Shown: positions 23,276 through 33,163 of the stretch, piece by piece
Numbering within the stretch: position 1 is the first letter of the stretch
How the letters are laid out: each line of letters begins with the position of its first letter
Assembly: GCA_002179805.1 (NCBI GenBank)
Contig: NAVB01000462.1
Span: forward strand, 1-64,000
Direction: 5' to 3'
From: Acanthamoeba lenticulata
Taxonomy: Eukaryota > Discosea > Longamoebia > Acanthamoebidae
Length of the DNA stretch: 64,000 nucleotides
Position numbers and translations under genes: made by a program
Notes under the pieces: model-generated
Database searches by the model: none
Told to the model about the DNA's origin: nothing
Seen by the model: only the letters and a program-made list of their open reading frames with translations

Positions 23276-23620
23276 TTACAGCAGGTCGTCTACGAGGGTG
23301 GCCACGAAGGTGTCGCCCGTGAGCAGCTTCGTGGTGCCCGCCACGTATTGTGTTCTGCGTGCGTGTGCGTGTGTTACGCATTGGACAATGAGCACTCGCC
23401 GTAGGACACACAAGCGCACGACACAAACGCACGAGCGGGCGCACCTTGAGAGGAGAGCCAGCGAAGGGCGGCCGCTTCCGCGTGGGTCATTCCTCCTATG
23501 ATGAAGACCAGCACCACTGTGTGCGTGCCGCGTACGCCGTGCAACGTTGATGATCACCACCGGGCCCAGGCAGCGCGGCGCACCTTTGGGCTCGTCGCCG
23601 TCGCGGCCGGCGCCACCTAC
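23276..23620 (-). pseudogene. VPS33-like 3' gene fragment, probably a pseudogene
   Basis: Only the last part of a Sec1/Munc18-family VPS33 gene can be read. Exon pieces are 23620-23584, 23516-23445 and 23354-23276. They encode GDGDEPK, then VVLVFIIGGMTHAEAAALRWLSSQ and then QYVAGTTKLLTGDTFVATLVDDLL before a stop, closely matching the C-terminus of VPS33A/B. No upstream VPS33 sequence is found in the following kilobase, which holds the U2 gene. The last intron (CAAG|GT...CGCAG|A) joins out of phase by one base. I therefore read it as a truncated remnant between RNA genes, with a sequencing indel as the alternative for the phase problem. Confidence 0.6.
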
Positions 23621-23998
23621 CTAGGGCAGAGGCGACCCCAAAGCGGGCGGTATATCGCTTGTCACAGCACGACAGGCAAACGACGACAGAGGGCAAGGGT
23701 GCTCGGGTCACATCACACAAGCTGAAAGAAGAGATCCGCAGGCCACGTGGGCCCACAGGCCCCATGAACATGTATAAAGTTTACTTTTTTCCTGGCCCAG
23801 CCAAGATCCAAAGAAACGCTACGTTTTGAATACGACGTGCAGTGGGAGACTTGCAAGTACTAACCTCAACGACCATTCAGACCTGAATGACCATTCCTGG
23901 CTTTTTTCGCGAACGGCCAAATTTCTTCTTTTTCGCCACCACAAGCTTCCTCCGCGGGAGGGTGAGGTCAAATAGCATGGCTCGACAGCCTGACAAGC
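23621..23998. other. Region upstream of U2 snRNA
   Basis: No gene seen. GACCATTC occurs twice at about 23870-23898 and a T/C-rich stretch follows. The U2 promoter should lie here; no known plant or animal PSE sequence is recognisable. Confidence 0.35.
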
Positions 23999-24191
23999 AT
24001 CTTCTCGGCTTCGGCTAAGATCAAGTGAAGTATCTGTTCTTATCAGCTTAATCTCTGGTAGTGAAGCGTTCCTGCTTCACGTCAAGATTAAACTTATTTC
24101 TTGATGGGGACCAGTTGGCGCTAATGCCCACAGCTTGCTATGGGCAGCCTCTGGTCACCGATCGGCTTTGCACTGCACACTCTGCAAAGTT
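23999..24191 (+). ncRNA. U2 spliceosomal snRNA
   Basis: The 5' part (ATCTTCTCGGCTTCGG, CTAAGATCAAGTG, AGTATCTGTTCTTATCAG) is unmistakably U2. Stem I (AUCUU/AAGAU) and stem IIa (UAUCAG/CUGGUA) form, followed by a strong hairpin GTGAAGC/GCTTCAC. An Sm-like site (ACTTATTTCTTGA) comes next, then a stem III (GACCAG/CTGGTC) and a terminal stem-loop IV (CTTTGCA/TGCAAAG) with a CTGCAC loop of the U2B'' type. U2 base-pairs with the intron branch site. Here the branch-recognition sequence reads GTGAAGTA instead of the near-universal GTGTAGTA (24025-24032). The 3' end is approximate. This may be the functional gene or a variant copy. Confidence 0.9.
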
Positions 24192-24426
24192 CTTCAAACG
24201 GTCTTCCCTCCCCTGCAAACAACGATAAAGCTTCAATCCATTTTTTAGCACAAGTGAATGAGTGCATTGATTCCCTGGTCAGGATGAATCTGGATATCTG
24301 GTGTCTCAATCCATACTGGCACCAGCCATTGGAATGTATGCTACATCGTAACTGAACGCAGGAATGCAGCAAGCGATGGATCAGTAGGTCCTTGGAAAGA
24401 GCGAAAGCGACACTAAGCTGACGGAT
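24192..24426. other. Spacer between U2 and 5S gene 2
   Basis: No known RNA is recognised. A hairpin CTGGTG/CACCAG with a 16-nt loop lies at about 24298-24325 and could belong to an unidentified small RNA. Confidence 0.3.
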
Positions 24427-24545
24427 GGATACGGCCATACTGCGGAGAAAGCACCGCTTCCCATCCGAACAGCGAAGTTAAGCTGCGCCAGGCGGTGTTA
24501 GTACTGGGGTGGGCGACCACCCGGGAATCCACCGTGTCGTATCCT
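24427..24545 (+). rRNA. 5S ribosomal RNA, gene 2
   Basis: 119-nt 5S gene, differing from gene 1 only at CTGCGGAG versus CTGCGTAG as far as I can see. Its 3' flank is like gene 1 for about 20 bp; its 5' flank differs except for the last 12 bases (ACGGATGGATACGG). T-runs follow as terminators. Confidence 0.97.
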
Positions 24546-24800
24546 CTCTTGGCCTCCCCTTTCTTTTGTTTTGCTCATCTGTGATAGACAACAAAAAAGG
24601 CGACAACGCCGCGTAGGTCACCAGAAGGGCCTACAAACGGTCTGCGCACCGCCATTGCCTATTTGTGGGCGTGAAGCTTCACGTGAGATCAGGCGTGCAG
24701 CAGGACTGATCAGGGCCAGCTCGTGCTAGCTCGTGCTGCACCGTCCGTGGCTTTCAAAATGATTTTCTTTCCTTCTTTTCAGTGCAAAAGAGGAGGAGGG

Positions 24801-27800
24801 ATGGGCAACTCGACCTCGTCGCGGGGCCATGGTAAAGAGAGGGCGGGGAAGAGCCCAGTAGGAGGAGGAGGAGGAGGAGGAAAAGCGGGCAAGTCGGCGA
24901 CAACAGCAAAACAACAGATAGACTTGGAGACAAAGAATGAAGACAACAAGACAACCTTGCTGCCGCTTTTGGAGACGGGCCACATGGTCTTCCGGGTGTC
25001 CCTCTGGCGGCAGACCCTCAAGCAGGCCGGCGACGACCACCAGCAAAAGCTTGACGCCGTACCCGTCGCCCTTACTCCTTTTAAATACTTGTGTTCACCA
25101 ACTGACCCGCAGTGGTGGCTAGACCATTGCTTACCTGTGGGAAGTCGATCTGGGCCGGGCCGCGAAGGGCAACGCCAGCGGCAGACTCCCGCAGCTGCCG
25201 CTGCAAGTCCAGTGGTACCCCGATTCAGCGCGTGTACGTGGCCAGCTCCCTGCTGGACATGTTGATTGAACACTGACTCGCCGGCTTGTAGGTCAAATGG
25301 TTCAACACCAGGGAGGACCTCACTCTCGCCACTCATCTCAAGGGCAAGGTCGTGGTCCTCGACTTTTGGACGGTACGTGTCGCCACCACCGCACCTACCC
25401 ATAGAATTCCACGCATGCATATGATCTCACCTCCCGTCGTCGTTCTTCGCTCTTCTTCGTTCTTTTCTTGTGCGCATGCAGTATTGTTGCATCAATTGCA
25501 TACAACTGGTCCCGAAACTGCACGAGCTCGAACAACGGTATGCAGGCAACCCAGAGGTGGTGTTTGTGGGCGTGCACAGCCCCAAATTCGAGAACGAGAA
25601 GGAGGACGCCAACGTGAGGGACGCCATCATCAAACACGAAATCGACCATCCCTGCGTCAACGACCCGGATCGTCACCTCTGGAGGTGCCCCAGACCCGCT
25701 CAGTCGCCTTCGCATTCTTCAAATTACTGATAACACACACGCACGCCAGACACATTGGTGCGGGCGGGTGGCCTTCGCTGGCGGTGATCTCGCCATCGGG
25801 GAGCCTCGTGTACATCACCGTGGGTGGCGGACAGCAGAAGATGAACGAACTCCAAGCGCTCATTGACGCCCTGCTCCGCCTCTACGCGACCGACTCTGAT
25901 CTGCGCCGAATCCGCAGACAAGTGGTTGAGTTCACGCAGCACAAGAAGGCCTCAAGCGACGACGATGATGACGATAGCAGCCAGCAGGCTGAGCCACACA
26001 CGACCGTGTTGGGCAAGGGGAAGCAGAAAAGCGCCGGCAACAAAGAAGAAGAAGCAGAAGAAGACGACAACGACGACGACAATGACAAGGACGACAAGGG
26101 CGAGGAGACATTGCAGCCACTCAATCGCAAGCCGGTCCAGCTCCTGCTCGAGAAGGACAAGCTGGCCCTAGGCCAGGCCCAGCTTCGGTACAGAAGCTAC
26201 CCTCTGGAATGTCAAGCTGAGCATCTCACCTGTGTGTGGCAGGTTTCCACACGGCGTGGCGGTCGATCGCGAGGGCGACCGGATGTTCGTCGCCGACTCG
26301 GGCCACCACCGCATTCTCGTGCTCTCCCTCGAGGGCGAGTTCAGGACCGCAATCGGCAGTACCTCCCGCCACACATCATTTTTCTATTAATATTATTATT
26401 TATGTTTTTGTTAAATTGAAAATTCAGTCTTAATGATTGCGCTCAGGCGGTGATGCCACGGCTGGTTTCGTGGACGGAGACTTCGCCACTGCACGCTTTC
26501 ATTCTCCGCTGGGCCTGTCCTACGCCGGTGAAGGTGCATTTTCCTTCCATGTCTATTTATTAGCTTTATTTTAAAAAAAAAAAAAACAATCAAATTGAAC
26601 CGATCTGTTCTGGCAATCATGACTCACCGTTGTCGCCTTCTCGTAGACAAGCTGTACGTGGCCGACAGCGAGAACCACTGTATTCGCTGCATCCAGCTGG
26701 CCGAGGAGCGGGTGGTGACCGTGGCCGGCACTGGTTTGCACGCACAAGACACCTTCCCGCGTGTTTCCCGCGAGCACCAAACACCAACGCCGATCCATTC
26801 TCTCTCTCTCTCTCTCCACACGCGGGCGCAGGGCAGCGAGGTCACGAGCGCAAGGGCGGTGGAAGGGCGCTCGAGTGGAGCCTCAGCAACCCGTGGGACG
26901 TGGCCAGCCACGGGCACGACCTCTACATCGCCATGGCCGGCACCCATCAAATATGGAAATGGAACGAACAGAGTATGCGCCACAATATTGCATTTCTTTA
27001 TTCATTTATCAATTCAATTTATTTTTATTGTTATTTATGTATTTATTTATTTAATTCGCAAATGAAAGGCGGAGAGATCTCGCTGGTGAGCGGAAGCGGG
27101 TCGGAGCTAAACTTCAACCACGATGACGACATCTTGCAGTCGGGCTGGGCGCAGCCATCAGGTGCGTCCGTGTGTCGATGGCCCTTGCCCTGCTTCATCG
27201 GCAGCTTTGGACATGACTCGCCTGGCGTGCCTTCCTTCAGGGTTGAGTGTGGCCCACGACAGCAAAACGGGCGACGTGTCCCTCTTTGTAGCCGACGCCG
27301 AGTCGAGCACCGTGCGCGCCATACATTTTGGACAGGATCGGAGCTATACCGAGACCATCGTCGGCGGAGGTGCGGACTCGCGACCCCCGAACCATCACCA
27401 AGCTGACCTGCTCCCAATAGGGCTGGACCCATCGGACCTGTTCGCGTTCGGCGACGCGGACGGCAAGGGCACGGCCGCGCGGTTGCAGCACCCGCTGGGC
27501 GTGCTCCACATTCCGGCAGCGAAGAAGGGGCTCGGGGGTGGCGCAGTGGTGGTCTCGGACACCTACAACCACCGCCTCAAGCTCGTCGATCCACGCAAGA
27601 GGTCTGTCGTCACGCTCGCCGGCACCGGTACACGCAGAGTGAGTCGTGTGCACGTGTCATATGTACGCGAGTTGAGGCCAAAGAGGCTGATGTGGTGCGG
27701 TGACAGGCCGCGCGGGGCTGATCGACGGCGTCGGAGCCGAGGCCGCATTTGCAGAGCCGACCGGCCTGGCCCTTCACTCATTGAACGGTAATGCCGCGGG

Positions 27801-28549
27801 CGCGCGTGTGTGCTGTTGTCATGTCAACCGTCAGTGGTCTGGAACTGAACCGCACACGCAGGATCGGGAGAGCCGGTCGTGGTGGTGTGCGATACCAACA
27901 ACCATGCGCTGAGGCTGCTCGACCTCGCCACGCGCGGGGTGAAGACGATCAAAATCACGGGTGTCCCCGTCCCCCTGCCAGCTGCGGCCGTGCCCGAGCC
28001 GGCAACCACGACCGATCCCACGCGGCCTGCGCTGGATTACCTCGGCCTCCCGCGCCAGCCCGTCGAGGCGACGCTGCACGTGGCCGACACGCCCAAAGGC
28101 CAGTTTGTGCTGAAGCTCACCGCGCCCCCACGGCACCACATTTCGGCCGGTACGACCACACACGCGCACACACAGTGTTCTCGTAGGCTCACGCCCATGG
28201 GACAGGGGAATGGAAGGTACATCTCGTCGAGGAGTCGAGGATCAAGTTGGCGCAGGCAAAGGGCCGCTTGCAAGCCAGTAGGGTTGGAGATGACGGGACC
28301 GTTATCATCGCCTTCACAATCGTGGCAAAGACAAAGAAAAGAGCGAAGCACGACGACGAGGTGGTCTACATCGAGGCCAAGGCCTACTTTTGCGCGGACG
28401 AGGTGGAGGGCGAAGAGGAAGAAGAGGGTGGAGTGTGTCAAAGCGACGCCATCGTGTTCGAGATCAGGCTGCGCATCATCGACAGGGAGCCGAAGATGAC
28501 GACAGCACTGACTAACGCCATATCCCTTAACCACAGTTTTGTCGTTTGA
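24801..28549 (+). CDS. NHLRC2: NHLRC2 orthologue (thioredoxin-like plus NHL propeller)
   Basis: About 16 exons join in phase. The order matches human NHLRC2: an N-terminal helical part, a thioredoxin-like domain with the redox motif CCINC (FWTYCCINCIQLVPKL), VFVGVHSPKFENEK, a six-bladed NHL propeller (FPHGVAVD, VADSGHHRILV, PWDVASHGHDLYIAMAGTHQIW, WAQPSGLS, DPSDLFAFGDADG, LQHPLGV, VVVCDTNNHALRLL) and a C-terminal beta domain. An Asp/Glu-rich insertion (about 25955-26110) separates thioredoxin and propeller and is longer than in animals. The first ATG at 24801 begins MGNSTSS, a good N-myristoylation site; an in-frame ATG further upstream is less likely. NHLRC2 is a cytosolic protein linked to Rho/Rac control and phagocytosis in mammals. 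Confidence 0.94.
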
Positions 28550-28749
28550 CCAACCCAACACGTCTTTGTAATGACTTTCGTGTCCTTGTCAAGCGCAGAC
28601 ATTACGACCAATCTGGCCGCCCTGATGAGTTCTGGTTACTGCAGTGGTGGGCCAGGAACGGCAATAAAGAGGATCACCTCACGTAGAGATAGTCACCAAA
28701 ACCACCAGGAGGCAACGAAGGAACAAACAAACAGGAGGAAGAGAGCAAA
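28550..28749. other. 3' spacer between NHLRC2 and 5S gene 3
   Basis: Convergent 3' region with AATAAA at about 28664. No gene is seen. Confidence 0.4.
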
Positions 28750-28868
28750 AGGATACGACACGGTGGATTCCCGGGTGGTCGCCCACCCCAGTACTAACAC
28801 CGCCTGGCGCAGCTTAACTTCGCTGTTCGGATGGGAAGCGGTGCTTTCTCCGCAGTATGGCCGTATCC
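28750..28868 (-). rRNA. 5S ribosomal RNA, gene 3
   Basis: Complete 119-nt 5S gene on the minus strand, identical in the variable spot to gene 2 (CTGCGGAG). It ends directly in TTTT, a polymerase III terminator. The 5' flank shares 37 bases, with one mismatch, with gene 1. Confidence 0.97.
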
Positions 28869-28883
28869 ATCGGTGGAGTGTCA

Positions 28884-28897
28884 TGACTGCAACATCA
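28884..28897 (-). promoter_or_regulatory. 5S upstream element, copy at 5S gene 3
   Basis: TGATGTTGCAGTCA on the minus strand, at the same distance from 5S gene 3 as in gene 1. A second, slightly changed copy (TGATGTTGCGGTCA) lies further upstream at 28938-28951. Confidence 0.5.
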
Positions 28898-29154
28898 ATG
28901 CAGCATATGGACGTGTAAGCTTGATGATGAGGATGTGTGACCGCAACATCACAATGCACCTTCTTGCGTCCGAACATATGTCTCTCCTGAGCTTGCAAAA
29001 GAGAAGGAAAGCAAACTATCCACAACAGTGTCGTACTTCATCATGAGCGGTACTATTTGCTGCTATTATGTTTTTAGCTGTATGAACCTTGGTGGTCAGA
29101 GTGTTGGGAGGAAAGAGGTTTTTAATGAATGGAACTTGAAGGGCCAGGGCTGGC

Positions 29155-30437
29155 TCAGTTCGTCTGGGCTGCCGCAGCGCCTTGCTTCTTCTGCTTCCGC
29201 CTGGCGTTCTTCGAACCACCCCCTCCGCCACCAGCAGCAGCAGCGGCCGGCGCTTTGGCAGCTGCCCCACCGGCGGGCGCGGCAGCCGCTGACTTGCCCT
29301 TGCCTTGTTGCTGCACCGCCGGCGCTGGCGTCGCGGCCGCCGCCTCCGTTGGCGTCGTCGTGCTCGCTGGCGCATCGTCCTCATCTCCACCGTCGGCCTC
29401 GGCCGTCTCGCCCTTGTCGCGTCCCTGTGGCCAAGCGGCGTCCCGCGACGAGCCACGTCAGCCCACAAGTCCTCGGTTGATGTTGATGATGATTTTGATG
29501 ATGTTGATGATGTTGATGTTGTTGAAGCAACACAGTACCTTGAGCGCAGCGGCGGCGGCAGCGGCGCCTGCGGCGTGACCACGACCGCGGGTGGTGCGCT
29601 TGGTCGACGCAGCCGTGGCGGTGGACTTCTGGTCCTTCTTGGCATGGGGCTCGCGCAGGCTCTTCTGCATGGCGTAGGCGTCCTCTCCGTCAGCGTAGTA
29701 GCCCACCTCCGTCTTCGTCACCCTGAGGAGCACGTAGAAAATGTGATTGGTGAGTAAATGTTGATTGATGAAGTATTGTGTAAAGGAGCACTGCGTACGA
29801 GAAGCCGAGAGTCTCGGTGTAGAGATGAAGGGCCGCGCGGTTGCTGACGCGCACGTGCAGCGAGACGAAGGCGGCGTCGTAGTTCTCCAGCATCGCCCGT
29901 TCTGATCAAATGTGCTTTATCGTGAGAATCCTCAAACGAATTGGCATTAGATTTCGGGGCGTACCGGCCGACTTCATGAGCTTGGTGGCCAAGCCGAGCT
30001 TACGGTGCGAGCTCAGCACAGCGAGGGAAGTGATGTGACCGTGCTGCTCGATCTCATCTTCCGGATCCTCCTCCCTATCAGACACAAGCCACATCCTCAG
30101 GTGTGAGTTTCCATCTCACGCCCACAGCACCATTCCAGTGTAAAAGCTCGATTGCAGATCAAATGGCGGTGTGAAGGAGTGAGGGCAATTTCAAAGGCTG
30201 AGCGGCTGCGGGCAAGCATTGTTCACTGGGAATGTGAGGAGGGGAAGAGTACATCTTGGCCAGGACGTAGCCGACCACCTTGCCAGTGGAGTAATCGCGA
30301 GCGAGGAACGAGAGCCCGGGCCAGGAGAGGCCGTGATAGAGGTAGTACTTCATTTGGTAGTTCTCCGGCAGGCAGTGGAGGTTGGCATTCTGCAATTCAA
30401 TCAAATCCTCAACGCGCACTCGCTCAATCGACACCAT
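29155..30437 (-). CDS. NAA10: NatA catalytic subunit NAA10 (N-alpha-acetyltransferase)
   Basis: GNAT enzyme that acetylates protein N-termini co-translationally with NAA15. Five exons: 30437-30253, 30074-29965, 29901-29799, 29722-29539 and 29424-29155. Family blocks are [45 protein letters not shown] (with the catalytic HGHITSLAV strand), [10 protein letters not shown] as the acetyl-CoA loop, [15 protein letters not shown] and [11 protein letters not shown]. These match human NAA10 nearly position by position. The C-terminal tail is longer than usual and rich in Ala, Gly and Gln, ending [10 protein letters not shown]. The start ATG at 30437 gives [12 protein letters not shown], aligned to human MNIRNARPEDL. 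Confidence 0.96.
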
Positions 30438-30586
30438 TTCTCCTTCCTTTCGCCTGGGCACTGGACTGCTTGAGTTGGCAAACTGGTGGTGGATTTTCTT
30501 TTGTTATTTTTGAATAAATAAAAATTAATTGCACAGAAATAAATATTCATTTACAACTTTACAAGTGCCGCAGCTGGTTGTGGTCC

Positions 30587-32458
30587 TCAACATGAAGAAG
30601 AAAACGAAGATGGTGGGTCCTGGTGGTGGTGAACATGGTCGTGGAGCTTGTGGTAGACCCCAATCTCGCGCCACAGAAGCGCACGAAGGTCAGCCTCGCT
30701 CTCGACCGCTTCAATGTCCCCACCGTCAAAGGGCGCCACCTTCCGCCCTTCATCGTCGCCCTCTTGAGCCTCCTCCACCGGGCGTGCCGCATCGCGCAGC
30801 CAAGGATGAGCCAGCGCCTCCGCTGCCGTCAGGCGTTTGCTCGGGTTGAATCGCAGGAGGCCCTCCACCAGATCCCGCCCGTCAGGGCTGAGGGAAGCGA
30901 GGAGGGACCGCAGCCGGTTCGGCTCGTGCGCCTGTATGGTCCGGATGTAGGCGCGGAACTGTTGTTTGTGGCCTCGTCTGTGAGTGCCCAGGTCCCAAGA
31001 AGAGTAAGCAACGGAGGTGGAAGGTCGTACTCGCTCGTTACGGCCACTGGCGATGCTGGCAATGTCGTCCTCCGTAGGTGTGCCCACCAGGTTGATCACT
31101 GTCCGCATCTGGTCCGGAACTGCAACCCGCATACACGCACACGCAAACACATGAACACGTCAGTCCTTCCTTCCTTGGGTTGGGAAGGGGGAGGAGGCGG
31201 TGTCATACAGCGTGAGTCCTTGAACGGGTTGTAGCCCAGGAGGAGCTCCACGAGCACGCAGCCGACGGCCCAGCAGTCGACCCGGTAGCCGTACTCGTTG
31301 TTGGGAAGCAGGCCCTCGGGAGCCGTGTAGTAGCGGTTGCTCACAAACTCGAGCAGGCTGAGCTTGAGCTGTTGCTGCTGCTGCTGCTGTCTTCGGTTGG
31401 CTATGGGGGCCAGTTTCTCGTCACTCCGCTTGGCGAGCTTGGCATCGCGCAGGCCCTTGCCGCGGCCCATCCCAAAGTCGGCGATCTGGCGGAGCGTGTC
31501 GTGGGTGAGCCTTTGATTCAGTAGATCAACAGGAAGGAGAATCAAAGGGAGACAAAGACCTTGATGGTGTCGCCGCTCACAAGAAGGTTCTTGGGTCGAA
31601 GATCCCGGTGGAGGACGTGCGCGGTGTGGAGGACTCGGAGGCCCGAGAGCAGGCCAAAGGCGATGGCGCGTAGTCGTGCCTCGCTAGGCGGGGCCCAGCC
31701 AGGCGCCGAGCGGTCGCACAGGCGTGAGAGGTCGCCCCCGTCCACGTACTCTGTGACCACGTAGAGATCGCGGAAGGTGAAGGCATCTGGTTCAACATCA
31801 GAAGAAGCTGGAAGCAGGTCGTGTATGTTTAAGATCTGAGGACAAGAAACGAGAGAGGGAGGGAGAGCGTTGAGTTCAGGCGACTACACGGCGGGGGAGG
31901 AGCAGGAGGGCTTTCCATACGTATGGAGAGGTGTCGCGAAAGTGCCGCATGAGGCGAACCTCGCGTAGCGTGCGCTTGGCCTCCTTTACATCTTCAAAGA
32001 CGTTGGTGATCTTCTTCACCGCTACTCGCCGCCCACTCCGCCGGTCCACCGCCAGCCTTTTGTATTGAGAGGGTGGAGAAGACAAGAAGAGAGGGAGAGG
32101 GGGAGGGGGCTGTTACGGGAAGCCTTTCGCCACATACTCGGCTTCAATTGAGAAAGAGGGCACAGAGAAGGAAGAGATACCACACAACGCCGTAGGCGCC
32201 TTGGCCAATGACCTGGTGGAGGTCGTAGAAGTCTTCAAGCGAAGGCACAGGTGCACCAGGAGGAGGAGACGGAGAGCGACCCATGTTCGACGGTGTGGTC
32301 GGACGTGGACTCAGGTTACGTGCAGCCATTTTACGAAGAGGCGACGGAGAGGTAGAGGAGAAAGAGGATGTATTTGTGGGGATGCTGCAGAACGTGTCCG
32401 CTTGAGGAAGTCCATTCGTCGACGGTGAGGTGCAGCTCCCTCCAGCCATAGAAGCCAT
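30587..32458 (-). CDS. CMGC/MAPK-like protein kinase with polyGln in the activation segment
   Basis: Ser/Thr kinase-like protein. Exons: 32458-32181, 32056-31921, 31836-31560, 31485-31209 and 31119-30587. After a Ser/Pro-rich N-terminus come the P-loop GQGAYGVV, the ATP-binding Lys in RVAVKKI, TLREVRLMRHF, the HRDLRPKNLL catalytic loop, ADFGMGRG, the APE block in NRYYTAPEGLL and DCWAVGCVLVELLLG. This order and spacing fit MAPK/CMGC kinases. Two features are odd: Arg replaces Lys in HRDLKPxN, and a run of seven Gln (31371-31391) sits between DFG and APE where MAPKs have the TxY phosphorylation motif, which is absent. It may be active but should not be regulated like a normal MAPK. Confidence 0.82.
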
Positions 32459-32689
32459 AAGTAAACCTACAAGAGCAAAGAAGAAGAAGAGGCAGATGAA
32501 ACTGATGGAAGTGAAAGAAATGGAGGATGGGGACAAAAAGCAGATTTGCTGATTTACAACACCGCAGACAACCTCGCAGAAAAATTCTTCCGCCAAACGC
32601 CTGCCGGAATGCAGCTAACTTTCGCCTAACTCCACTACACAGCGCAAAGGTAAAAAAAAAAGAAAAAAATGTAAAACACAAAGCCAACT

Positions 32690-32845
32690 ATGAAGATTAA
32701 TTGGGCGAAGCTCATCTTCATTTCGTGCCTGGCAGGCACTGCGGGCCTCGTGGCGAAGATTCACATGGACCAGGAGGATCTAAAGCGCGAACGAAGAGAA
32801 TCGGTGATGAAGTACCTGGAGGAACAAAAGAGCAAGAGCAAGTAG
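32690..32845 (+). CDS. Small PET117-like mitochondrial protein
   Basis: 51-residue single-exon reading frame beginning MKINWAKLIFISCLAGTAG, with one N-terminal membrane segment followed by a charged helix (QEDLKRERRESVMKYLEEQ). Size, the KI.F..SCL..TA pattern, the His and Gln after the membrane segment and the charged tail fit PET117, a cytochrome c oxidase assembly factor of the inner mitochondrial membrane. The match is short, so another small mitochondrial protein is possible. It lies divergently from the kinase gene, 232 bp between starts. Confidence 0.55.
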   Translation: MKINWAKLIFISCLAGTAGLVAKIHMDQEDLKRERRESVMKYLEEQKSKSK

Positions 32846-33163
32846 ATTCCAGGAGACCCGCTTCTTGCGCTCTTAGGGAGTCCCGCCAGTACAACCAAGC
32901 GAACAACAAATAAATCCGCGGCTACGAGGACAGCCACTTCTTTTGACAGGAAGAAATGAAGACAAGAAGAAGAGGAGTGGAGCGAAAAAGAGAGTCTATT
33001 CTACAAGTACAGGCCAAAGGGAACAACAACAACAAAATCGGTTAAATACACCACTGCTGCCCTTCCTCCCATTTCACACTGCTCCGCGTCTTGTGCTCCT
33101 CTTCCTCTCCACTCTCGACGCAGATAGATAAATAAATAATAAAAAAGAGTTCAGCGCCGCCCC
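32846..33163. other. 3' spacer with AATAAA signals
   Basis: Convergent intergenic region. AATAAA-type signals occur near 32908 and 33128. Nothing coding is supported. Confidence 0.4.

Noticed and set aside
24121..24438. 105-codon minus-strand frame
   Set aside because: It overlaps the U2 RNA and 5S gene 2 and has no protein features.
28622..28629. CTGATGAG, hammerhead or box C-like sequence
   Set aside because: No catalytic core partner (GAAA, GUC) or box D and stems are found around it.
29465..29525. GATGTT/GATGATG repeat as a possible regulatory array
   Set aside because: It lies in an intron of NAA10 and is a short simple repeat without spacing regularity.
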